A DNA stretch of 64,000 nt from Fischerella muscicola SAG 1427-1 = PCC 73103 (GCF_000317245.1 NZ_AJLJ01000496.1:1-64000); one strand, 5' to 3'; shown: positions 7,831 through 18,115, numbered from the stretch's first letter. Numbers and translations are program-made. The notes: generated by a model from the sequence alone, not told the origin.

Positions 7831-9249
7831 CTACTGGGGCGATCGCGTTAATTTCAGGGCATCGGTTGCTGACATACCTTCACCTTGAGTACCAAAATAC
7901 CACAATGCTGCTGCCGCTTCGGCACGAGTTACTGGTTTTTTCGGTTGGAAAAGTGTGGTGTAGCCATACACTCGACGGATGTTAGACTGTTCTCCATTTT
8001 GGAAATCAGCCAATATCGCCCGTAATGCTTTGGGGTCAATTTTTGCTGCATCCTGAAAGCCCCAAGTCTGACTGACTGAACTCACACTAGCAGTAGGTAA
8101 AGCTTGACGGATATCTAAAGGAACTTTTGATGTAAGTAATTGTTCGCGTGTCAAAGGTGCATCTGGACGAAATAAAACTTGTGTAGAATCACCAGATAAA
8201 AGACTAGGAAATAAACCACTTTCCGCTAATCCTTGAATAGCTGCAAAATCTGGATCTGTTTTTGGTACATCACTAAAAGCTGGTTGCACGTTTTCTGATG
8301 CCAAGCGAATCTGTTTAGATGGAATATTGGCATACATAGCATTATTAGCAGCCACTAACCAACGAGCATATTCTCGACGGGTGATATTTTTGTTAGGTTC
8401 AAATAGATTGGTTGTAGTAGTAGAATTATTTTTCGTACCTTGAGACTCTACAGACAAAATACCCAAACGAGCAACATCTTGAATGTACTTTTGCAATTCT
8501 TGGGGTGCTTTGTTTAAGTCACTAAATTCTTGAGTACCAGATATTGCTGTTGATGTAGAGTTACTAGTGTTAGAACTATCATTTGCTTGGCTGACTGAGC
8601 CTTCTGATTGTACCGGGCCGATAAACTGCGGCTCACCTGGTTGAGGAGCAGTATCACTACTAGTAATTTGATTGCTAGGAGTTGGGGTAGCTTGAGCTGT
8701 TGTTTTGGAGTTTGGCTGGTATTCAATGAGTAATTCGGTGGCTGTTTGCGGTTGATTGGGTGCAGCGTTAGTGACTGATTGAGGTTTAATAGAAATCGTC
8801 AATTGTAAATCATCGCGTGTTGCGGTAAAAGTACCGCTTTGATCATCAGTTGACTGTTGGGAAATCTGCCAATTATTATTTTGCAACTGACTACGATAAA
8901 AGCTAGCGATGAAATTGCTAGGATCAGAACTTAACCAGCGAGTTGATATTTTGTTCTCTGAGTCAGTCCCAGCAGACACTTCCTGTATTTGGGCGTTTGG
9001 ATAAATGGGGATATCTTTGGGAAAATCAGCTGGTAACTGGACTGTTGGTTGGATAGATTGGTTGGAGTTCTGGCGATCGCCATTAGGCGTTTGATTAGCA
9101 CCAAAAATTACTGGGTTATCTTTCAGCCGAGAATCTGCTGCCAAAGATTGCTCAAGGCTTTTACCAATATTACTATTGGCACAGGCCGTGAGTGAAGTGA
9201 GTAAAACTGCCAAACTGAGAAGGACAGCTGAACGTTGAAAGTACAGCAC
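7831..9249 (-). CDS. SLH-domain lipoprotein
   Basis: Envelope lipoprotein of 472 residues. The signal sequence ends in the lipobox LTAC (lipidated Cys at about 23). The N-terminal half has a domain of about 110 residues containing FPKDIPIYPNAQ and a hydrophobic beta pattern like that in other cyanobacterial surface lipoproteins. A low-complexity Ser/Thr/Gln linker follows (about 185-245). The C-terminal half (about 255-460) carries SLH-type repeats (ITRREYARWL, PLTREQLL, PVTRAEAAAALWYF), which usually bind peptidoglycan-linked polymers. It probably tethers outer and inner envelope layers. No operon partner is close: it is 287 bp from the GDSL gene, and upstream is a repeat-rich spacer. Confidence 0.8.
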   Translation of the reverse strand: MLYFQRSAVLLSLAVLLTSLTACANSNIGKSLEQSLAADSRLKDNPVIFGANQTPNGDRQNSNQSIQPTVQLPADFPKDIPIYPNAQIQEVSAGTDSENKISTRWLSSDPSNFIASFYRSQLQNNNWQISQQSTDDQSGTFTATRDDLQLTISIKPQSVTNAAPNQPQTATELLIEYQPNSKTTAQATPTPSNQITSSDTAPQPGEPQFIGPVQSEGSVSQANDSSNTSNSTSTAISGTQEFSDLNKAPQELQKYIQDVARLGILSVESQGTKNNSTTTTNLFEPNKNITRREYARWLVAANNAMYANIPSKQIRLASENVQPAFSDVPKTDPDFAAIQGLAESGLFPSLLSGDSTQVLFRPDAPLTREQLLTSKVPLDIRQALPTASVSSVSQTWGFQDAAKIDPKALRAILADFQNGEQSNIRRVYGYTTLFQPKKPVTRAEAAAALWYFGTQGEGMSATDALKLTRSPQ

Positions 9250-9295
9250 AGGAAATTAAAAATTGAGTGTCAATTTCTACCCTAGCGTATTTGAT

Positions 9296-9475
9296 GAAGA
9301 AAGGGGATTGAAGATCGGGAATCAGGGACAAGGGGAGAAGGGGAGCCACTGCGTTGCGCGGGTTAAGAGCGTTGTAGCACGTGGCGTGGACAAGGAAGAC
9401 AAGGGAGAAGGGTGCAGGTTGCATAACCAATCCCCAATCCCCAATCCCCCATGCCCAATCCCTGACTCGAAAGTG
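9296..9475. repeat. Composite intergenic repeat (GGGGATTGGG/CCCCAATCCCC type)
   Basis: Stretch of GGGATTG..GGGAATCAGGGACAAGGGG repeats, then a GC-richer core (GCCACTGCGTTGCGCGGG...CGTGGCGTGG), then CCAATCCCCAATCCCC runs. The same core appears inverted at 14245-14400. Related tracts occur at 36358-36572, 53044-53340 and inside cobN. Small open frames here are repeat translation, not genes. Confidence 0.75.
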
Positions 9476-10214
9476 TTAAGCTGGAATTAAAGCCGCGTTT
9501 GCTTTACCCAATTTATAGAAAAGTAAAGCGATCGCTTGTAGTTTGAGGCCAGTGATCGCTAAAACTATTGGCTGAAGGTGGTAAGCTAGATAAACCAAAA
9601 TCAAGAAATTAGCAGTTCTAGCCATGCCAAAAAAAGTTGATAGTACTGTGTGGCTAGAGTAGTTTGTCGATTTTGTCGTCGGCGTTAAAGCGCAACTAAA
9701 AACCCATCAGTAACTGTTTTGGTATTTTACCGACAAAGCAGTTAAACTTGGTAATTTTTTCCTAAGAATCTTGAAATGATGTATTGGGAAAATGCGGTTT
9801 TAGTTTGTGCTTAATCTAGCTGTGTAATTCACAGTTAGACTGATGTTTTTAGTGGTGCGATCGCCTTATCTTAGTTTATATTCCTGAAGTTGTCTGTTCT
9901 AATCACAGTCAATAACTTACTGTATAAAAAAATACATGTAATCTTGGCGAGATATATTGGATTCAGCGAAAATCGCGACTCAGACTTATTTCACAAGTCT
10001 TGTCAAGAAAAAAACTAGGCTAAAGCAAGGGTAACGCCAATGATTGAAAAAGACATATTTCATCTCAAAAACCTATAGAGAATTGGAGTATGAAAAATCT
10101 AAAAAAGATATTAAATTAAAAACAAACAAAGATCATTATCATCGACACACGCCAATCGATTTTACTTTCTCTATCAGCGTCGTCGGTCTGCTACCAGTGC
10201 TAAAACACGATTAC
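9476..10214. other. Intergenic upstream of sasA, with a disrupted mini-ORF
   Basis: About 740 bases without a standard gene. At 9624-9713 there is a 30-codon frame, MPKKVDSTVWLE then TAG then FVDFVVGVKAQLKTHQ and TAA. It reads like a protein but is broken by one amber codon. The rest holds two GCGATCGC/GTGATCGC sites and AT-rich DNA. The reading frame open upstream of sasA (from 10044) looks non-coding in composition and lacks similarity to the sasA N-terminus. Confidence 0.35.
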
Positions 10215-11408
10215 ATGCAAGCTTCCCAGGATCAGCCCATTTATTCTGAAGCTCCACTACAGTTGTTACTTTTTGTCGATGGACGACCAAAGTCTCGACA
10301 GCAAGTCCAGCGAATTCGTGCGTATTTGAAAGAATTACAGACCGACTACAAGTTTGAACTGCAAATTGTGGATGTCGGACAACAACCCTATTTGGCTGAA
10401 CATTTTAAACTGGTAGCGACACCAGCTTTGATTAAAATTCACCCAGAACCTCGACATATTCTGGCTGGTAGTAATATAGTTACACAGCTTAAAAATTGGT
10501 GGTCTCGCTGGCAAGTTGCAGTAGATGCTTATATAAAGTTACAGAGTGACCTGCAAGAAAATACCGAGGATAATGGTCGCACCACCTCAGCATCTAAATC
10601 CTCTATTCGTTCAATTGCTCTATCTGCGGAACTTCTGCACCTGTCAGATGAAGTTTTTCGCTTAAAACAAGAGAAGGAGCAACTCGAAGAGCAATTGCAA
10701 TTTAAAGACAGGGTAATTGCTATGTTAGCCCATGACCTCCGCAATCCTCTAACAGCCAATGCTCTCGCTATAGAGACTCTCCAAGCCAACTATAATCCAG
10801 AGAAAGCTGGTTTTGAGCGGCTAACGCCGACAATGACAAATAACTTATTCAAACAAGCCCGTAACCAAGCTCGTATTATAGATCGTATGATTACTGACCT
10901 TTTGCAAGTAGGTCGTAAAAACAACGAAAGAGAATTTCCGGTTAAGCCACAAAAAACGAATTTGGGACAACTTTGCTTGGATGTCTTGGAAGAATTGAGC
11001 GATCGCTATACAGCCAAATCCCTGAAAATTGAAAAGGATATTCCCAAGGATTTACCCCTAGTTTACGCCGATCCAGAACGTATCCGTCAGGTATTGATAA
11101 ATCTCCTGGATAATGCTATTAAATATACGCCAGAAGGTGGTATAATTACAGTTGCTGGACTGCACCGTACAACCCAAAAAGTTCAATTTAGTATTGGTGA
11201 TACAGGGCCTGGCATACCTGAAGAAAATCGCGATCGCATTTTTGAAAACCATTTTCGTCTCGAACGAGATGAAAGTAAAGAAGGCTACGGTATTGGTCTG
11301 TGTTTGTGCCAACGCATTATCCGCGCCCACTATGGTCAAATATGGGTAGATTCTTCACCCAGTAACGGCGCATGGTTTCACTTTACTTTACCAGTGTATA
11401 TAAAGTAG
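10215..11408 (+). CDS. sasA: Adaptive-response sensory histidine kinase SasA
   Basis: Clock-output kinase of 397 residues. Residues about 14-105 form a KaiB-like thioredoxin-fold domain (LQLLLFVDGRPKS, IVDVGQQPYLAE, LVATPALIKI) that docks on KaiC. A linker and coiled coil follow (138-165), then the HisKA domain with phospho-acceptor H173 in MLAHDLRNP, and the HATPase domain with N box NLLDNAIKYTP, G1 GDTGPGIPEE and G2 GYGIGLCL. SasA autophosphorylates when stimulated by KaiC and passes phosphate to RpaA to drive circadian transcription. The start at 10215 (MQASQDQP) is chosen because the 57 extra upstream codons are Lys-rich and unlike the family. No kai gene lies in the window. Confidence 0.93.
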   Translation: MQASQDQPIYSEAPLQLLLFVDGRPKSRQQVQRIRAYLKELQTDYKFELQIVDVGQQPYLAEHFKLVATPALIKIHPEPRHILAGSNIVTQLKNWWSRWQVAVDAYIKLQSDLQENTEDNGRTTSASKSSIRSIALSAELLHLSDEVFRLKQEKEQLEEQLQFKDRVIAMLAHDLRNPLTANALAIETLQANYNPEKAGFERLTPTMTNNLFKQARNQARIIDRMITDLLQVGRKNNEREFPVKPQKTNLGQLCLDVLEELSDRYTAKSLKIEKDIPKDLPLVYADPERIRQVLINLLDNAIKYTPEGGIITVAGLHRTTQKVQFSIGDTGPGIPEENRDRIFENHFRLERDESKEGYGIGLCLCQRIIRAHYGQIWVDSSPSNGAWFHFTLPVYIK

Positions 11409-11479
11409 TTAGTGGTTAGGAATCAGTTAACAGTTAACGGTTAACAGTGAGTAATAGAATTTGATAACTGATAACTGAA

Positions 11480-11905
11480 TTACACTTCCCTATTTTCCCA
11501 CTTTCGCAATGCAGAAATAATTTGGATATTTGCTTCTGGAAAAGCAAAAGCCTCTAATTCATCAACACTCACCCAACGTACTTCATCGCATTCTATTGGC
11601 TGGGGAACTCCTTGTATGAGGCGGCAATGATGTACTGTGAGAGTAACGCGGATTTGGGTGTAGGTATGATCAATAGTGATGAGGTGTTCACCAACTTCAA
11701 CCACTATTCCTAATTCTTCTTTAATTTCGCGTTGAATGCACTCTTCGATAGTCTCATCAAGCTCGATTTTACCTCCCGGAAATTCCCATAATCCACCCAT
11801 CGCGCCTTCTTGACGGCGGCGATCAATGAGAATTTGTCCCTGGTCATTCCAAATTACGGCAACACCTATAATTTTATGAGGTGGAATCCAATTAGTTTCG
11901 TTCAT
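11480..11905 (-). CDS. mutT: 8-oxo-dGTP diphosphatase MutT (Nudix hydrolase)
   Basis: Nudix hydrolase of 141 residues from the ATG at 11905 (MNETNWIPPHK). The Nudix box is complete: GGKIELDETIEECIQREIKE continuing with ELG (G-x5-E-x7-RE-x2-EE-x-G), just after GLWEFP, which is typical of MutT. It hydrolyses oxidised dGTP and prevents A:T to C:G mutation. The upstream extension of 18 codons lacks family similarity. The gene is convergent with sasA, and the 70-base spacer carries AACTGATAACTG-type repeats. Substrate assignment rests on family resemblance; other Nudix substrates are possible. Confidence 0.85.
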   Translation of the reverse strand: MNETNWIPPHKIIGVAVIWNDQGQILIDRRRQEGAMGGLWEFPGGKIELDETIEECIQREIKEELGIVVEVGEHLITIDHTYTQIRVTLTVHHCRLIQGVPQPIECDEVRWVSVDELEAFAFPEANIQIISALRKWENREV

Positions 11906-12156
11906 AGCATAGTAGTTGGTGGTGGGTTGTTTGGTACTAACGACAAATACCAAAAACAAAACTCGACAAATAAATAAATTTTTGCCGAGTCTGTATTTTA
12001 AGACAATTTGTATATTAACTTTTCAGTAGTCTTATTTCAGAGGCTGATTACACCCAGCTATCTTATTATTTAGTTCATTAGCTGATTGTGGCTAGGACAA
12101 AGCCTGAAATCAACTTATTTGCTCTATTTACTTTTTGTAATAGCTAATTTTGAATG

Positions 12157-12501
12157 CTATTCAACTTCATGGTTGTTGACTTCTGTACTTTGGAGCGCCA
12201 ATTCAAAGTTCATTCTCTGTTCAGCATTACGCAAGAAGTAACCGCTCATCATCGCAGATGCTAGCAGACGACCGAGACTTTCACGGCTAGTGGTAATAGT
12301 AATGCCAAAGTGTTCAGGTGGTAAATTACCCAAAAGCCCGATGATATTCCGTTCCATAACCTGAAATACTTCAGGAGAACTAGGTTTAGATAGCTGGGTA
12401 ACGGTATCTGGAGTCAATGATTTAACATACTGCCAGAGAAAGTTCTCAGTTTCTGACTCACCGTTAAAAAATTCTGAGACTTTATTAGATGGGTTGTTCA
12501 C
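12157..12501 (-). CDS. DUF760 family protein
   Basis: Soluble 114-residue protein of the DUF760 family, found in cyanobacteria and plastid-bearing plants. Recognisable stretches are ENFLWQYVKSL (about 20), ERNIIGLLGNLPPEHF (50) and TTSRESLGRLLASAMMSGYF (68). The start codon is GTG at 12501, supported by a strong AGGAGGAAAG about 5 bases upstream. The molecular role is unknown; some plant relatives have been linked to protein turnover. It stands alone on the minus strand between mutT and sigD. Confidence 0.85.
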   Translation of the reverse strand: MNNPSNKVSEFFNGESETENFLWQYVKSLTPDTVTQLSKPSSPEVFQVMERNIIGLLGNLPPEHFGITITTSRESLGRLLASAMMSGYFLRNAEQRMNFELALQSTEVNNHEVE

Positions 12502-12820
12502 GTCTTTCCTCCTGTGTTACCACAACAGCAGGCAAACTGATTTTTTATAAACCTTAATCACAGATAATGAATCATCTGTTTAACTTTAGTATTGCTGTTG
12601 TGTGCTTCTGCAAACTAATGTAACAGGCTGAATTTGTGTTGACAGTGGGTGTAACCGTACCAAATTAAGCGGAAAGTATCACCATAGTATCTAGTAGAGG
12701 CTTAGACTCACTACGCTTGAAGGTAGAGACGCAAAGCGACTATTTTACTCCACTTCCCATAGAGTAAGTAGTCGCTTGCGTCTATGACAGTTTCAAAGCA
12801 AAGTACTGCTGCTCTCCCTA
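12502..12820. other. Intergenic, 319 bp, with a long palindromic repeat
   Basis: The spacer carries the DUF760 ribosome binding site at its left end. At 12723-12786 is an inverted repeat (TAGAGACGCAAAGCGACTA ... TAGTCGCTTGCGTCTA) related to the GACGCG repeat family. It lies just downstream of the sigD stop codon and could also act as a 3' stem-loop. No ORF is credible. Confidence 0.5.
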
Positions 12821-13777
12821 CTAACTTGCTAAATATTCATTGATACTAAGTTTAGATTTGCGGAGTTTAGTTAGGGCTTCCCGTTCGATTTGTCGTACTC
12901 GTTCGCGGCTGATGTTGAGTATTTCGCCGATCTTAGCTAGAGTCAGGGCGTGTCCGTCATTTAAACCAAAGCGTAAGGATATTACTTCCCGTTGTTGTGG
13001 TGTGAGATCTGCCATGAGAACTTCTAAGTCACCAGATAAGGAAGACTGGGTGACGAAATCTTCTGGGGATGCTCCTGGATCTTCTAGCATTTCTCCTAGT
13101 TCGGTATCATAATTATCTCCCAAGCGTATATCGAGAGACAGAGGTACACGTGCTTTTTCTAGATACTCTCGTACTTGTTTGGGGGTTAATTCTAATTCTT
13201 GTGCTAATTCTGAAACCGAAGGAGCGCGTCCTAATTTTTGGGATAATTGACGCTGTGCTTTTTTGATTTTATTTAGTTTTTCGGTAATGTGAATGGGCAA
13301 GCGAATAGTCCGGCCTTTTTCGGCGATCGCACGAGTTATGGCTTGACGTATCCACCAATAAGCATAGGTAGAAAATCTATAACCTTTGGTAGGGTCAAAT
13401 TTCTCGACACCGCGCTGCATCCCAATACTACCTTCTTGGATTAAGTCCAGCAAATCAACGTTGCGCTTGATATACTTTTTCGCCACAGAAACCACCAGTC
13501 GCAGATTAGCTTCAACCATCCTGCGTTTAGCAATTTCAGCATCAGCGATCGCTTTATCTAATTCTGTGACTTCTAAATGCGTCGCTGTCGCCCATTCTTC
13601 TAGTGTTGGTTCACGACCTAACTGGTGCTCTAGTAACTCTCTAACTTCGCGTAAGGCTACTGCTCGCTGCACCTGTTTGCCATAGAAAATCTCTTCCTCG
13701 TGTGTTAACAATGGCACGCGACCAATTTCACGTAGGTAAGTCCGCACTAGGTCTGTAGCTGTCTGAGCGGTCTTCAT
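12821..13777 (-). CDS. sigD: Group 2 RNA polymerase sigma factor, SigD-type
   Basis: Sigma-70 family factor of 318 residues. Domains in order: region 1.2 (TDLVRTYLREIGRVPLLT), region 2 with VVSVAKKYIKR, LLDLIQEGSIG and FDPTKGYRFSTYAYWWIRQ (core and -10 contacts), region 3 (LPIHITEKLNKIKK), and region 4 with LTPQQREVISLRFGL and the ISRERVRQIEREAL helix-turn-helix (-35 contact). The missing long acidic N-terminus and the size place it in non-essential group 2. Its position next to carB and dps matches, from memory, the sigD locus of Anabaena PCC 7120. It likely redirects transcription under light, carbon or nutrient stress. SigB-type is the alternative. Confidence 0.82.
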   Translation of the reverse strand: MKTAQTATDLVRTYLREIGRVPLLTHEEEIFYGKQVQRAVALREVRELLEHQLGREPTLEEWATATHLEVTELDKAIADAEIAKRRMVEANLRLVVSVAKKYIKRNVDLLDLIQEGSIGMQRGVEKFDPTKGYRFSTYAYWWIRQAITRAIAEKGRTIRLPIHITEKLNKIKKAQRQLSQKLGRAPSVSELAQELELTPKQVREYLEKARVPLSLDIRLGDNYDTELGEMLEDPGASPEDFVTQSSLSGDLEVLMADLTPQQREVISLRFGLNDGHALTLAKIGEILNISRERVRQIEREALTKLRKSKLSINEYLAS

Positions 13778-14400
13778 GGCACTACTCTTTTGTAATTCTT
13801 GGTTTGGAAGTGGGGTATTTGATAGATGTTTGTGGCTGAGTATCTACCCAGTCAATTGATTTTGGATTTACGCTGCTATTTACACGCACGGTAAGATGAG
13901 GACGACTGATAGTTCTGATTTGTTCTCAGTTGTTAAAGACTACAATTACTTTTTTTTATGCACAAGTATCCACAGTCATAAAGATGGTATTTTGTAAAAT
14001 ATTTTGCGACTGTTATGTTATTAAGCATTGTAACATTTATGATAATTTTTTGACTATCGTACAGACTGGAATCGTGTGTTATTTTTATTAACTTCAGCTA
14101 AGTGATTTTTTTGAAACCGTATCTACAAGCTTATTCCATAACTCTAGCAAGGGCAAGAATTTTTTCTAATTTTTCTTAATCAAACTCAATAATAACTATA
14201 ATCATCTGCCTATATAATTGTTAAATTTTTATTAAAAGCGCTGATCATGGCTAAGGGATAGGGGATTGGGGATGAAGCATTGGTGTTTATTCTTCCCTTG
14301 TCCACGCCACGTGCTACAACGCGGGGAACCCGCGCAACGCAGTGGCTCCCCTTGTCTCCCTTGTCTCCCTTCCAATCTCCGATCCCCTATCCCCTATCCC
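13778..14400. other. Intergenic between sigD and carB, ending in a repeat block
   Basis: The right part (about 14245-14400) is a composite repeat: AGGGGATTGGGGAT, then CCTTGTCCACGCCACGTGC, a GC-rich core, GTCTCCCTTGTCTCCC, and CCCCTATCCCC. It is the inverted counterpart of 9296-9475 and touches the carB stop codon. The left part is AT-rich and must contain the sigD promoter. No ORF or RNA gene was recognised. Confidence 0.6.
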
Positions 14401-17400
14401 CTATGAAACCATGCAATAATCTTGGATACCTTTAACATCTAAGGTTGTGTTTTGCAGAGAATGGATCGCAGCAACGGTGGCTTTGGCGCCAGCAATAGTA
14501 GTGATAATGGGGATTTTATAAGCTAAGGCTGTACGGCGAATCAGCCTAGCGTCGCTTTGGGCTTCTTCTCCAGAAGGTGTGTTAATAATTAGTTGAATTT
14601 TGTGATTTTTAATTGCATCCAACACATGGGGGCGTCCTTCGTGGAGTTTTAATACCAACTCTACTTCTAGACCATGTTCATGGAGAACACGCCGTGTACC
14701 GTCAGTAGCCATGACGGTAAAGCCTAAATCGATAAATTCTTTGACTACTGGTACTGCTGCTGCTTTGTCGCGATCGTTCATTGAGACAAACACAGTACCA
14801 CTTAAGGGTAAGCGTTCGCCAGCAGCTAATTCTGCCTTGGCAAAGGCGCGTCCAAAGTCACTGTCTATACCCATAACTTCACCAGTAGAACGCATTTCTG
14901 GGCCAAGTATGGTATCAGTACCGGGGAATTTGTTGAATGGTAATACAGCCTCCTTCACGGCAATATGGGATGGTATGATTTCTTGTGTAAAGCCAAGTTC
15001 CTCCAAAGTCCTACCTGACATAATTAAGGATGCCAGTTTTGCCAAAGGTACACCTGTAGCTTTAGAAACAAATGGCACAGTCCGAGAAGCACGGGGATTA
15101 GCTTCTAAAATGTATACTTGGGGCGATTCAGTTTGAGCAGCAGCCACAGCAAATTGAATATTCATCAGCCCTACGACATTTAATGCTTGTGCTAATTGCA
15201 CTGTCCACTGACGAATCTGATCAAGAACTGCTCCTGGTAGGGAAATAGTAGGTAAAGAACACGCCGAGTCTCCGGAGTGGATACCTGCTTGCTCAATGTG
15301 TTCCATTATTCCGCCAATAACGACTCTACCTGTGTGATCTGCGATCGCATCTACGTCTACTTCGATCGCATTTTCCAGAAACTTATCGATTAAAATTGGG
15401 TGTTCTGGTTCTACTTGCACCGCAAAGGTCATGTAGCGCTCTAACTCTGTATCGGAGTAGACTATTTCCATGGCTCTACCTCCCAACACATAGCTAGGAC
15501 GCACTACCACAGGATAGCCAATGCGTTTGGCGACAATCAACGCATCTTCATAAGTACGAGCAATACCATTTGCTGGTTGGGCAATATTTAATTCTTTAAG
15601 AATTTTCTCAAACCGTTCCCTGTCTTCGGCCATATCAATTGAATCTGGAGAAGTACCCCAAATTTTGGTTATTTGTTCTTGGTTATTAGTGACAAAGGAC
15701 GACTTCAAATATTTCTGCAATGGTACAGCCAACTTCAATGGTGTTTGTCCACCAAACTGCACAATTACACCCACAGGATTTTCTGCCTCAATGATGTTTA
15801 GTACATCTTCTTTTGTGAGCGGTTCAAAATAAAGGCGATCGCTTGTGTCATAATCTGTTGATACAGTTTCTGGATTAGAGTTGACCATAATTGTTTCATA
15901 GCCTGCGTTCTTGAGTGCAAAGGCTGCATGACAACAACAATAGTCAAATTCAATTCCCTGACCAATCCGGTTTGGCCCGCCACCCAAAATCATGACTTTG
16001 GGTTTATCAGTAGGCAAAATCTCTGTTTCTTCTTCGTAGGCTGAGTAATAGTAAGGAGTGAACGCTTCAAACTCAGCCGCGCAGGTATCCACTGTTTTAT
16101 ACACCGGGATGACACCTAATTGTTTGCGGTATGCCCTGACTTCATCTTCTGTGGTTTTGGTGGCATAGGCAATCTGGCGATCGCTAAATCCTTGACGTTT
16201 CACTGCATACATCTGATCTTTTGTCAAGGTTGATAATGGCGTCCGCTTCAGGAATTTCTCGATTTCCAATAGTTCCTGCATTTTGTCGAGGAACCAAGGA
16301 TCAATCCCGGTTAATTCGTAGATTTCTTCAATACTTAATCCTAATTGCATCGCATGGCGTACAGCAAAAATGCGCTCAGGGTTTGGTGTTCGTAGTTGGG
16401 CGCGAATTTGTTCACCACTGGGGAGTTTTTCTTTGATGTCGCATCCCCAACCGGCGCGTCCTGTTTCCAGAGAACGCAAGGCTTTTTGGAAAGATTCGTT
16501 AAATGTCCGTCCCATAGCCATTGCTTCCCCTACGGACTTCATTTGTGTGGTTAGTACTGGTTCAGAACCGGGGAACTTTTCAAAAGCGAACCGGGGTATT
16601 TTGGTGACTACGTAATCTATCGTTGGTTCAAAGGAAGCAGGAGTTTTCTTTGTAATGTCATTTTTAATTTCATCCAAAGTGTAACCGACAGCTAACTTGG
16701 CTGCCATTTTGGCGATGGGGAAACCAGTTGCTTTACTCGCCAAAGCCGAACTACGAGAAACACGAGGGTTCATTTCAATTACAACTACTTCCCCATCCAC
16801 AGGATTGACGGCAAACTGAATATTAGAACCACCAGTTTCTACGCCAATCTCGCGGATAATTTTAATTGCCATATCCCGCAGCCGTTGATATTCTTTATCG
16901 GTGAGGGTTTGGGCTGGGGCGACGGTAATCGAGTCTCCAGTATGGATACCCATTGGATCTAGGTTTTCAATTGAGCAGATAATCACCACGTTATCTGCTA
17001 AATCACGCATAACTTCTAGTTCGTATTCTTTCCAACCCAGCAGAGATTGGTCAATCAGAATTTGCGATACAGGCGAAGCATCAATTCCTGTTTGGGCCAT
17101 TTCCGCAAATTCTTCTTCGTTGTAAGCAATTCCACCACCAGTACCACCCAAGGTAAAAGCAGGACGAATAATTAAAGGATAAGTACCGATGCGGTGGGCG
17201 ATCGCTTTTGCTTCTTCTAGTGATGAAGCTGTTCCACTCGGACACACCTTGACGCCGATCTTAGCCATGGCGTCGTTAAACAGTTTTCTGTCTTCGGCTT
17301 TTTCAATTGCTGGTAACTTTGCACCGATTAACTCAACATTATACTGTTCCAACACTCCACTTTTTGCCAAAGTTACAGCAATGTTAAGAGCGGTTTGTCC

Positions 17401-17673
17401 TCCCATTGTTGGTAACAAGGCGTTGGGGCGTTCTTTGGCGATTACTTTTGCGACTAATTCGGGTGTGAGTGGTTCAATGTAGGTGCGATCGGCTGTTTCC
17501 GGATCGGTCATAATAGTGGCAGGGTTGGAGTTCACCAACACTACTTCATAACCTTCTTCTCGTAACGCTTTACAAGCCTGGGTTCCAGAGTAGTCAAATT
17601 CACAAGCTTGTCCAATCACTATTGGGCCTGACCCTAATAGTAGAATTTTTTTAATGTCATCACGACGGGGCAT
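14401..17673 (-). CDS. carB: Carbamoyl-phosphate synthase large subunit
   Basis: Synthesises carbamoyl phosphate from bicarbonate, two ATP and ammonia delivered by CarA, feeding arginine and pyrimidine synthesis. The 1090-residue length is normal. Two homologous halves are visible. The N-terminal carboxyphosphate half starts ILLLGSGPIVIGQACEFDYSG and has the ATP-grasp elements FTLGGTGGG and EMNPRVSRSSALASKATG. The C-terminal half starts ILGGGPNRIGQGIEFDYCC, with YVLGGRAMEIV and EANPRASRTVPF. An MGS-like allosteric domain closes the protein (about 950-1090, VMATDGTRRVL). carA is not nearby, as is usual in cyanobacteria. A repeat block abuts the stop codon. No lesions seen. Confidence 0.97.
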   Translation of the reverse strand: MPRRDDIKKILLLGSGPIVIGQACEFDYSGTQACKALREEGYEVVLVNSNPATIMTDPETADRTYIEPLTPELVAKVIAKERPNALLPTMGGQTALNIAVTLAKSGVLEQYNVELIGAKLPAIEKAEDRKLFNDAMAKIGVKVCPSGTASSLEEAKAIAHRIGTYPLIIRPAFTLGGTGGGIAYNEEEFAEMAQTGIDASPVSQILIDQSLLGWKEYELEVMRDLADNVVIICSIENLDPMGIHTGDSITVAPAQTLTDKEYQRLRDMAIKIIREIGVETGGSNIQFAVNPVDGEVVVIEMNPRVSRSSALASKATGFPIAKMAAKLAVGYTLDEIKNDITKKTPASFEPTIDYVVTKIPRFAFEKFPGSEPVLTTQMKSVGEAMAMGRTFNESFQKALRSLETGRAGWGCDIKEKLPSGEQIRAQLRTPNPERIFAVRHAMQLGLSIEEIYELTGIDPWFLDKMQELLEIEKFLKRTPLSTLTKDQMYAVKRQGFSDRQIAYATKTTEDEVRAYRKQLGVIPVYKTVDTCAAEFEAFTPYYYSAYEEETEILPTDKPKVMILGGGPNRIGQGIEFDYCCCHAAFALKNAGYETIMVNSNPETVSTDYDTSDRLYFEPLTKEDVLNIIEAENPVGVIVQFGGQTPLKLAVPLQKYLKSSFVTNNQEQITKIWGTSPDSIDMAEDRERFEKILKELNIAQPANGIARTYEDALIVAKRIGYPVVVRPSYVLGGRAMEIVYSDTELERYMTFAVQVEPEHPILIDKFLENAIEVDVDAIADHTGRVVIGGIMEHIEQAGIHSGDSACSLPTISLPGAVLDQIRQWTVQLAQALNVVGLMNIQFAVAAAQTESPQVYILEANPRASRTVPFVSKATGVPLAKLASLIMSGRTLEELGFTQEIIPSHIAVKEAVLPFNKFPGTDTILGPEMRSTGEVMGIDSDFGRAFAKAELAAGERLPLSGTVFVSMNDRDKAAAVPVVKEFIDLGFTVMATDGTRRVLHEHGLEVELVLKLHEGRPHVLDAIKNHKIQLIINTPSGEEAQSDARLIRRTALAYKIPIITTIAGAKATVAAIHSLQNTTLDVKGIQDYCMVS

Positions 17674-18115
17674 AGTTCTTGTTTTGGAGTAAGAGAATAC
17701 AAATCTTGATTATTTTAAGGGTCTTTGCTACCCACTACTAATGCTGTCTATTATCAACTTTTCTAGATTTAATCACAGCTACCAAGTAAGGAAAAGCTGC
17801 TCTTATTGATTTTTCCAGTATTCTCAGGATTGTATGTGATTACTTTATGTTGATCACAGCAAGAAGACAAAGTTATGGAAGTTTCACAAAAAAACACAGT
17901 TCAATTAGATTGTCAATTTATTTTTTAGATTTTTGAACTGATTTTTACGATTTTTCGATACTTGAATTACATGTAGTAATGATGCAATATTTTTCAATTG
18001 TTTTGATAAATGTAATTTTTGTTAGCTATTTTTCTCAATACAAGAATGATGTAATTTTAACTATACATAAAGTAAATTTGAAAAGGTTAGGATTTTTGAA
18101 ACAGAAATGCTTGGG

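Noticed and set aside
9263..9490. Small ORFs on both strands upstream of the SLH lipoprotein
   Set aside because: They consist of the composite GGGGAAT/CCCCAAT repeat and have no protein-like character.
10044..10214. Longer SasA with a 57-residue N-terminal extension
   Set aside because: Lys-rich, low-complexity sequence unlike the family; the KaiB-like domain starts soon after the ATG at 10215.
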